In this document: one piece after another, positions 56,285 to 64,000 of the stretch
How positions within the stretch are numbered: position 1 is the stretch's first letter
How the letters are laid out: every line of letters begins with the position of its first letter
Assembly (NCBI GenBank): GCA_021234155.1
Contig: JAJEKV010000050.1
Span: 5,504,195 to 5,568,194 of the forward strand
Length of the DNA: 64,000 nt
Origin: Isoetes taiwanensis
Taxonomy: Eukaryota; Streptophyta; Lycopodiopsida; Isoetales; Isoetaceae
Direction of reading: 5' to 3'
The notes under the pieces: model-generated
Database searches by the model: none
What the model was told of the DNA's origin: nothing
Seen by the model: only the letters and a program-made list of their open reading frames with translations
Made by a program: the position numbers and the translations under genes

Positions 56285-57007
56285 TTTTCTGTTTGAAACT
56301 ACGGCTTTTTCCTCCTTTATCTATATGCTAGTCACCCTGTTCTCTTGCTTCTTTCACCCATTCCATTCTTTCTTCCTGTGTTCCAATTGAAATGGTGTCA
56401 TGTCATGATCTAGCAAAATCTTTTTCCCTTTTCAGTGCACTTTGGGGTTTATCATCATACGATCTCTTGCTTCTACACTCAGGAATTTCACCAAGATTGC
56501 TCTATTGTATGCTCATGGCTTCCCCAATCGCCTCGTATAGACATGTTGTAGCTCATGAAGATGCATTTTATCAGTGAAAAATCTGTCTACAACTTTGTCG
56601 ATATCCTCATTTTCAGTCTCAATGATGCCAGATATTTTTATGTTCTTTGCTCGGGCATCTTGATCAACCTTTTCTATGGCCATCTGCTGTTGATGTATCC
56701 TCATTTGCTCCCTGGTAGTTTCTGCTACCAGGGATGCTAATTTGCTTTCTAATTCTTTGATCTGGGCTGAGTAATCCTGTACTTCGGGTGTTCGGAGGGA
56801 TGTTGAAAGCTCATTATTTTGATTTTTCAAATTGGCGTTTTGGATCACCATTAAGTCTAAGGTAGTTCAATCCCTTTTACCTCGCACCTGAGGCCTACAA
56901 TTTCTGGCTTCAGGTCCTTCACTATAATGCTAGTATACTCTCTGAGTCACCTTCATATTCCGTTGCTTCTCTTCTCCCTCGAAGGAGAGCCTGCTTTTTC
57001 GGGCCAT
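56285..57007 (-). pseudogene. LINE ORF1, near-complete, copy B
   Basis: Starts at ATG 57,007 (MARKSRLSFEGEEKQRN). A long open piece at 56,851-56,513 has a heptad-like coiled coil (IQNANLKNQNNELSTSLRTP, IKELESKLASLVAET), then RAKNIKISGIIETENEDI, the RRM-like part of L1 ORF1p, and HVYTRRLGKP. The C-terminal domain continues to about 56,285. One frameshift lies near 56,870. ORF1p binds the LINE RNA. The endonuclease fragment follows, as in intact LINEs. Confidence 0.65.
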
Positions 57008-57360
57008 GGCCCCTCTAAGAAACTGTTTAGGTCAAAACGGTCCGTGAAGGCGCCTTAGCACCTATCCCTCAACCCCTCTAATGCATGGAAATGTGCCTAA
57101 TAGTTGGCTGGGTTGGTTGTGTATAGTGTATATGTAGTGCATTGGTGTATTGTTACTAATAGTTGGATAGTGGTCGTGTGTGTAAATAGAGACAATTTGC
57201 GTTTTGTCATATTTCCTCTTCATATTTGTAGTTAAAGTTTAATGCACCCCTAGAGTCGAACCCATGTGTGACTTGTGGTGTCTGCGCCCAAGGTGTAAGT
57301 GTACATCAATCTCGAGACCCGTGTGTTCCATCTACATCCAACAGGCATAAGATGGAAGGG

Positions 57361-57378
57361 TTTTTTTTTTTTTTTTTT
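57361..57378. repeat. Poly(T) run
   Basis: Eighteen or so T bases in copy-B-only sequence. It could be the poly(A) tail of a minus-strand retroelement located at higher coordinates, but none was recognised. Confidence 0.5.
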
Positions 57379-57838
57379 GGATCGTAGTTTGTTTATGGAA
57401 ATTCCTTCATGTTCTTACACCTCGTTGCATTATTAACTTTCCCACTAAGTATTGATGGGCTATCCGGGCAATCATCTGAACATGATGGCGGTGGAGGATT
57501 TTTCCATACAATATTTCTGGTCTACCATGCCATAAAAGCGACAATTTGGAAGAACAAGCTATGATTCACTAGGCCCATTTGAATATACATGATATTACAA
57601 GTTAAAATAATGTTTGACTATTGTCGTAGCATCATCATGTAGCATCATCATAGGCAAACAAAGAGCATAAGCAGTGAGTGCTTGCGTCATTTTCTTTGGA
57701 TGGTTTGCTTTCATGATCTTTGTTTTTCCTTCGGGATTTTTTGACTTGACAGGTTGTGGAAAGTAAGCGGATAATTGGAGAAAAAAGTGATTCAAAAAGA
57801 TATATTGTTTTAAGTTGATGTATAGGTTAAAGTTTTTT

Positions 57839-59697
57839 TTTGATCTTCCATAGGGTTATAATAATTTAGATAAGGGTAAGCTACATGGTGCATATGGATC
57901 CATTCCCTTCTCGTGCATTCTTGTATACCTCCTGTTATGTATCCACTTTTTTAAATGTAAAATTGTTACCATGAGCGTGAACCCTCCAAATATGTTGGAT
58001 CTATCTCCATTATTTTCACTTGTGGTGGACAATGATCTCCTACCAATATGCTACTTAAAGCATACCCACCATACATTCAATATATGAATTGGCATACAAA
58101 CTTAAATCATCATTTCTTTGGATTTAGTGTTATGATTGGATTCTGATCGCAACTCGAATTGGGATTGTCCTTTCAAAGCTAAATCACCCCATAAAAAACT
58201 AAGACATACGCCCATTGGAATTGCAAGTTTTTTTTAATATAGTGAACATGATGTCAAAAGATCTCAAATATCTACGATCTGGATTGTAATTTCTAAACAT
58301 AATTTCTTGGTATGCGCGCTTCAACCGGATACTCAGCGTATATCAAATACACTGAATTTTCAGAACATGAAAATATTAGGTAAGATTCATTATGTTAAAT
58401 ATTGTACCTTTGTTCAACTATTGCTCCATTAAAATCAGACATTAAAACTTCTTTTGAATCAATGATCTTGCGTTTATGTGTGATTGCAAAATCGTCTATC
58501 GAACAAAATTATAACTCTCTTCGAGTATATCTACATCATCTTTATTCTCGTGATCTACTAACAATTGAATTTGTATTCAATATCAGCTCATAATCATTTT
58601 CTAACCTTGAAAAACTTTTGTTTTGCTATGCCTTTGCCCTTCAATATGGTACATTTACATCCAAAATAAAAAAGCATCTTAATCTTTGTATAATAAATTT
58701 GGTTTGTTACAATGCAAATCTGGTTTCTCAATAACAAATATGATCACCTTTCCAACTTTAAATATATCACAAAACCTTGTGATCATATTTGATATTGACA
58801 AACCATTTTTCATTGTACAAAAGATCCCATCATTTTTCTATGTAGATAAAACCCATATATTTCTGGGATGGGCAAGTGCATCCTGCAAACAAAAGTTTTC
58901 AACAAAATAACAGTGAGTCTTTTATTTCATACATAATTTGTATCACCTGAGAATAAAGATGATTCAAACCATGTTTCCAATTTTACAAATTATTTCATAG
59001 ACGACCCTGTTGATTACACATAAAATGCAAGATCATTGATTGATAAAATACATTTTTTTTTGGATGGCTTTAATCCGAAAGCAATATATGAACAAAAACC
59101 CCTTTAACATATAATGAATCTTTATGGACCAATATTTTGGATTCTTTCTTCTTGTGTTCGCCTCAATTGAGCCAAGTGAAGGCGATGATTTAAGAAGTAT
59201 CTTTTTGCCCTTTCGTGATAAAATAGGTTTTTGAGATCTTTGACATCATGTGCCATATTCACTCAGAATTTACCAAGATTGCTATTAGAGTAAGCTTATA
59301 TGGTGATTTAGCTTTTGAAAATCCTCAATCTAGGTCGAAGCTGGCTGTAAGATCTTCGCCAATCATAACACTAATATCAGATAGTGACTGATTTTTAGGT
59401 TTGTATGCCAATTGCTATATTTGAATGTATGGTGGGTATGCTTTAAGTAGCGACTAGCAGAGTATCATTGTCCACTACAAGTGATACAATAATGGAGATA
59501 GATCCACATATCGGTCCAAATGGAGGCACTATGTTCATGGCAAGTAAGTGCATCTTACATTGTTTTTAAAAAAGGGATACATAACAGGGAGGTATACAAG
59601 AAGGTGCGAGAAGCGTGGAAATGATCTAGCATATGCATCACCCGGAGCTAGCTTTGCCTCTCGCGATATTATCGCTAACCCTATGGAAGATCGAAGA
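57839..59697. mobile_element. 1.86-kb element with ~300-bp inverted ends, copy B
   Basis: Left arm 57,839-58,141 (ttgatcttccatagggttat...) and right arm 59,358-59,697 (...aaccctatggaagatcgaag) are inverted copies at roughly 80-85 percent by eye, sharing tatgccaatt, gtatggtgggtatgctttaa and aatggagatagatcc. The 1.2-kb middle (58,142-59,357) is AT-rich with no recognised protein. Long arms fit Mutator-like or foldback elements. In copy A only the right arm remains. Confidence 0.75.
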
Positions 59698-59815
59698 TGC
59701 CCGGATGTGATATCCACTCACGCTACCAAAAGGTAGTAAACTTGAGCATCTTAATGATGTAGTATGAGTAGCGTAGTATTCTTCTCAATGACTTTTCTTT
59801 TGTTGTTTGTACAAG

Positions 59816-60148
59816 CCGCATATTTTAATGTAAAGCATCGATAAAGTTACATTGACCGGACCAATCTTTATGGTATGAGGCATGCGGTCATGCACAAAAA
59901 AAAGGCACATAAACAAGATGATAACTTTTGGTGTCAAACGTGCCAGAGGAACGTCTCGAGCCACAAAAGGTGAAAAAATACTTATTTGAATGTGTAAGCT
60001 TCTTTACCTAAATTATCTAGTTCTCTATGCAGTACATTCTCTTCGCTAGACTGGCAGACTGGAGTGCAGAAACGCCAGTGACTGCTTTCAACGATGAGGC
60101 AGAAGAAATCTTGGGTCATAGTGCAGACGATCTGTATCACCTGAAATG
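59816..60148 (+). pseudogene. RPA1-like exons, DBD-C region, copy B
   Basis: Counterpart of 32,724-33,057. The exon with the zinc ribbon has the same missing base after aatgtaaag, plus an A-run that is two bases too long, and an extra a in 'gataaagttac'. The exon with ADWSAETPVTAFN is identical to copy A. Confidence 0.65.
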
Positions 60149-60811
60149 TCAGATACTACAATCCAACAATTTAATTAGATAAATTTGTAAGTGGTACACC
60201 AATTTAGCAATACGTGCTTGGATTGCTGTTACATTGCAGCGTAGTTGTCCTGTGTTCTATCCCTTGAGCTCTTTTAGAATAATTCTGTAAATTGATCGTT
60301 ACCTCTCCTAAAAGATTCCAAACAATGGATGCTAGTTGGATTGCTGTTAAATTGCAGGGTCGTTGTGCCATGTTCTATCGCTTGAGCTCTTTTAGACTAA
60401 TCCTCTAAATTCATCATTGTCTCTGTTAAAACTTGGAAACACGTACTGAACATCATCTGGGAAATCTGATTTTTAGTTTCTACACCAGTAGACATGGAAA
60501 GTCTGTGTTAAAAAGACATAGCAAAGAACAAAAAGAACAAAAACGATTTTCAGCCATATTGCAGTATCACTGGTGTGACAATCCATATTCAGCCACATAT
60601 GAAACAGACGTCTATACATCACCGCATGAAACAATCATAATCGACCATCATAACATAAATAACATAACTGAGGATATCACTTCCGTATTTGATACTATGG
60701 AGCAATCAACTTTTAAGTTTGCAATTAATTAAGGTTGTATGTCAATTTAGGTGCATTAGTTCTAGAGTACCAGATGTATTTATAGATCGTGTTAACAAAA
60801 CTGATGTGCAG

Positions 60812-61009
60812 GATGTTGAACAGAAATTGTATGGGAACGAATTGAAGAAAGCAACGTGGACTCCAAAGATATTCCGACTGAGCGTACTTGAAACGGTCTA
60901 TATGAATCAAGAAAGACAGAGAATTACGATCCGCCAAGTGACTCCAATAGATTGGAATGAAGAAAGCAATTTGCTGCTGCAATATATTGCAAAACTTAAG
61001 GAAAGTTAG
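60812..61009 (+). CDS. RPA1-like last exon, copy B (clean)
   Basis: Preceded by a good acceptor, gatgtgcag (60,811). It reads DVEQKLYGNELKKATWTPKI, then FRLSVLETVYMNQERQRITI and ends YIAKLKES before the stop at 61,009. This is the conserved C-terminal end of RPA1, whose helix mediates trimer formation. The exon is intact here while copy A is garbled, so neither copy is uniformly the better one. Confidence 0.7.
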   Translation, partial: DVEQKLYGNELKKATWTPKIFRLSVLETVYMNQERQRITIRQVTPIDWNEESNLLLQYIAKLKES

Positions 61010-62015
61010 AGAAATGAGTTGATCCTATGGATTATGTATGTAAAATTTAAAGCCTGATTTTCATTTATGCAAATGTGGCATGTTATTGTACATTACCAAT
61101 ATCATGCTGTCATCAGAAGCTTGCCACCTGCTTAGCAGACTTTATTGTGTTTAAATAATTGCAACACAAACGCACAGATGTTGTTTGAAGGAAGAGGGTG
61201 TATAAATTTAAATCTCGCATTTAGTGTTTGTCATTGTCATTGTCACGCTAAAGTTTTTTGCACATTTCCATTCTTCGATCAGTTATACAGGATGCAAGAT
61301 CATAGAGTGAACATGATAGCAGCCATTATGACGGCATGATTTGACGGCAAGATTCGACACCCTGAATCCTTAGAAATATTGGCCTGCTGCTGCAATAAGT
61401 TGAGAGTAGGTTAGATTTTGCTTCTGACAGGCAGATACTACAGGTAGCCTCTTGCTTTGGTTCACTTATAGCCAATATATGATTCTTGAAGACTAATCAG
61501 TGGTCCAAATTATAATCCCGCCATTTTAAATAAGGGATAGTACTCAAACTCAATAATTTATAGTTTTCAAAGCTACCAGATTCAGAGGGAGTTCGATATT
61601 CTTTGTCACTATATGCAAAGGCAACATAAGGTGCACTCAAATGTAATATACTAGGATGAGTGCATGCTTTTAGAGTTTACCTCAAAAATGTACTTAAAAC
61701 TAGAAAAATGTACAACTAATGATATATGTACCATTCTCAGTTGGTCATGAAGTAAAAAGAGATGAGGAACTGCTTTGTTTGCCATGAGAACATTTGTTTT
61801 CATTATTATCTGACTATAAATATAATGATGATATGTTTAAGCATGGAAAATTATGAAAAGAATCTGCATGGATAAGCTTCATAATTCATCATCACAATCG
61901 CATGAAAGCGTCACGGATTACGCTACGCAAATCTAAAAGGAAACCATCCATCAAATTTCCTTTGAGTTTTCTTTGTTGAAGTACTTTGTCAACTTAATAT
62001 AACGAAATCATGCTC

Positions 62016-62580
62016 GGCAAGTCGGTTTAGGTCGGTGTGAGCCCTCTCTTCGTCCCTTGTTGTGGCCTTCATCGTGAGACCGTGGGAGCATTGTGCGGTT
62101 TTATGCCCTCACTTGCGGTGCTGCCTGGGGATTGGGTTAGGGGCTCGCTTGGTGAGATTGACTAGCCGCCAGCTTTGCGCTTCATGTGTATCTGGTGCTT
62201 GACCGCTCTTGCGGCGGCAAACCTGCATCTGTCGTGGCTTGGTTGGTGTGGCTGATTTGGAAGCGGCGGTTGTGGATCTTCGGGGGATTGCACTTGCTGC
62301 CCCTCTCGATTCCTCGACTCGGTACAAGCTATTTCAAAGCTTTACGGTGTTCCTGGATTAGTAGAGCGGAAGTTTGCCATTTGGCGGGACTTCTTGGGTG
62401 TTGTAGATGGTGATGGTCGGTTTGTACAGCAGTAGAGTTGCAGTTTTTCTGTGAGTTTGTTGTGGAGTGTCGAGGTATCGCTGTCTCTTTGGGGCAGTTC
62501 TCCTTCCTCCTCACTTGCTTTGTAATATTACCATTCTTTTAATATATTGATGACACGGTTCTTCAAAAAAAAAAAAAAAG
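62016..62580 (+). pseudogene. LINE 3' end with poly(A) tail, copy B
   Basis: Counterpart of 34,919-35,484. Its A tail (62,566-62,579) is about 14 bases, shorter than in copy A. The coding part is shifted by many small gaps. Confidence 0.6.
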
Positions 62581-64000
62581 ATTTTTGAAAAAGGATATGA
62601 AATAATCACAGGTTTTCTTCAGCATTGTAACAATCACAATATAATATATAACAACTACTTCAGTATAAGTCAAACTCTGTAAACTCGTTTTATCCCTAAT
62701 CAGTTCACAATATTCATGCCCATAATTTTCATGACCCAAGCTACACAACTAATGACAGCTGTAGATACTTATTACCAGTTTGGTAACCCTTGGCTTATTG
62801 CTAAAATTAGTCTTCATGTCGTGCCTATCAGGATTATTGCAAACATAATTACCACCGTCCATGGACATGGCAGCCGCAGATACAGATCCAAATGTTCATG
62901 CCACGGATCTTAATGCTACAGGTAATATTTATTTATTCAGGTGTTGAGCCGAATTCTATTGATCTCTTGAATCTGTTTATAGATACTGAAGATGGACCAC
63001 ACTTGGAACAAAAACGAAAGATAAGAGCTGCCACAGTTTGAGAGTCTTCCTTTCGGATGCGCTTCAACACCTACGCAGGTTGCACGTTTACGAGCAGCCC
63101 AGTTTGCCAACGAACTTGGCTTTCTCTGTGTTGATTTGAATGAAATGTCTGAACAGTATTTTATGGGCTAGAGAAACATGACATCAGGATTTCACTATAC
63201 TTTTGTTCGGCTGGAGCATGTGATCATGGCACTGAAGAAACTGAAAAAATGTTTAAAACTCATGGATGTAGAAAGTAACGTCAGACAAGCTTAGCCAAAT
63301 CATCAAGTCTGACCTTGATTGCTATATTTCTATCTTTTCTAGATAAAGTATATATACAATCAAATCCGTTGAATAGCAAGATGCAAAATTTTCCAGTTTA
63401 CATTTCAGTTCTGCAAATGCTTTATATACTCAGTGAGACCCATACAATCTCTCACAGTAAGGAAATCGAAATCCATATGATCCAAATCATTCAACGACAA
63501 TATCCTTAAATTCCACAAAGAAATCATAGGTTCAAAGAACTCCATCCAATCTTGGGAGCAAAACAGATATTATCCAATGCTCAAAATAACAAAAAATCGG
63601 CCCACCTAATTTGATTTCTTGTGTTGGTATTTCTCAGGACAACTGTTTCGAAACGTGTTGCAAAAGCCAAAACTTGCTATATTTAACAATTCTACACAAT
63701 TAATAATCTCTAGATCGAATAGTATCAAGTCTGTACACGGTATTCTCAAGCGCCCAACTCGTTTTTTGCATCACCAACAGCATACTCTTCGTTTCCTTCA
63801 TCATCCAGTCACCTGTATATCCATCGGCTCTGCATCTAGATGTAGCACAAGCAGTTTGGTACGTATTACAAATTGATTCCTGTATTTTACCAGCTTACAC
63901 GATGTAATAATTTATCTTATTTGTAACTGAAACCTTAGGCTCAGACCTCAAATTTTCCACAAGCAACCTTTACATCAGACATTGATGCTGTGATTAAACA
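62581..64000. other. Unassigned sequence at the end of copy B
   Basis: Matches 35,485-36,830, with the possible exon end atgctacag|gtaata at about 62,921. After cgatgtaataatttatc (about 63,915) it continues into sequence not seen elsewhere in the window, which marks the end of the repeated segment. Confidence 0.45.

Larger units (their letters stand above)
36835..64000 (+). repeat. Second copy (copy B) of 11.2-36.8 kb, same orientation
   Basis: Starts with gaagcgttttacgagacacc (36,845), matching 11,215 inside the 12.2-kb transposon. It follows copy A in the same order: transposon right part to about 47,420, copia RT/RNase H, exostosin at 52,460-53,818, LINE at 55.7-57.0 kb, RPA1-like exons at 59.8-61.0 kb, LINE 3' end to 62,579 and the last unassigned part. 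After about 63,910 the sequence diverges from the A/B junction. Similarity ranges from complete identity (60,433-60,732) to heavily scrambled (36.8-50.5 kb). It may be a real tandem duplication, an unpurged haplotype or a misassembly. Confidence 0.85.

Noticed and set aside
57361-57378. Poly(T) run as the tail of the minus-strand LINE
   Set aside because: It lies on the 5' side of that LINE, so it cannot be its own poly(A) tail.
1-64000. CRISPR arrays, rRNA genes or bacterial-type operons
   Set aside because: No regularly spaced identical repeats with unique spacers, no rRNA sequence, and intron-bearing plant-type genes throughout.

Overview
The window looks like nuclear DNA of a land plant. 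It is AT-rich, and the coding pieces are spread out and split by introns with plant-like GT/AG borders. Most of the sequence is transposable element. The recognisable host-type genes are a GT47 exostosin of the MUR3/xyloglucan-galactosyltransferase type, a family-1 UDP-glycosyltransferase exon and the C-terminal exons of an RPA1-like ssDNA-binding protein. I suspect a non-flowering plant (fern, lycophyte or moss), because the DNC-GQNKN / GHTHEDVD type of transposon protein is, as far as I recall, common there; this is a weak inference. There are no bacterial operons, CRISPR arrays or rRNA genes, and I found no tRNA.

Layout. 1-4.5 kb: a Gag-like CCHC protein on the minus strand, then a 127-bp GC-rich inverted-repeat element. 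4.5-8.2 kb: a 701-bp MITE with 80-bp terminal inverted repeats, a LINE C-terminal fragment and a UGT exon. 8.2-24.5 kb: a decayed Ty1/copia element split by a 12,215-bp DNA transposon (10382-22596). That transposon has perfect 31-bp terminal inverted repeats and a 4-bp ATTA target duplication. It carries a D-D-D-like transposase gene (+, about 19.6-22.35 kb), a long uncharacterised protein (-, about 15.06-10.64 kb), a DUF8039-like exon (+, 16.2 kb), and a small acidic protein (-, 18.93-17.80 kb) itself split by a 667-bp hAT-type MITE. It also holds arrays of palindromes and a 211-bp hairpin. 25.7-27.3 kb: the exostosin gene. 27.3-36.8 kb: unassigned sequence, nested inverted-repeat insertions, a LINE fragment (ORF1/endonuclease), RPA1-like exons and a LINE 3' end with a poly(A) tail.

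From about 36,835 to the end, the sequence from about 11,215 to 36,835 is repeated in the same order and orientation. This second copy (copy B) is very uneven. About 36.8-50.5 kb matches copy A only through dense small indels and scrambled patches, while other stretches (e.g. 60,433-60,732) are identical base for base. Copy B also contains the 23.65-25.7 kb segment twice (48.4-50.4 and 50.5-52.4 kb). This looks like an unmerged haplotype or a misjoin of poorly polished long-read contigs, although a real tandem duplication with later insertions is not excluded. Several structural differences between copies (insertions at 26.18-26.42, 28.67-29.47 and 29.56-30.98 kb in A; 56.54-59.35 kb in B) look biological rather than noise.

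The best candidate for an undescribed system is the 12.2-kb transposon at 10382-22596: its boundaries are precise, its removal restores the copia reading frame, and its gene content does not match a standard plant superfamily that I can name with certainty.
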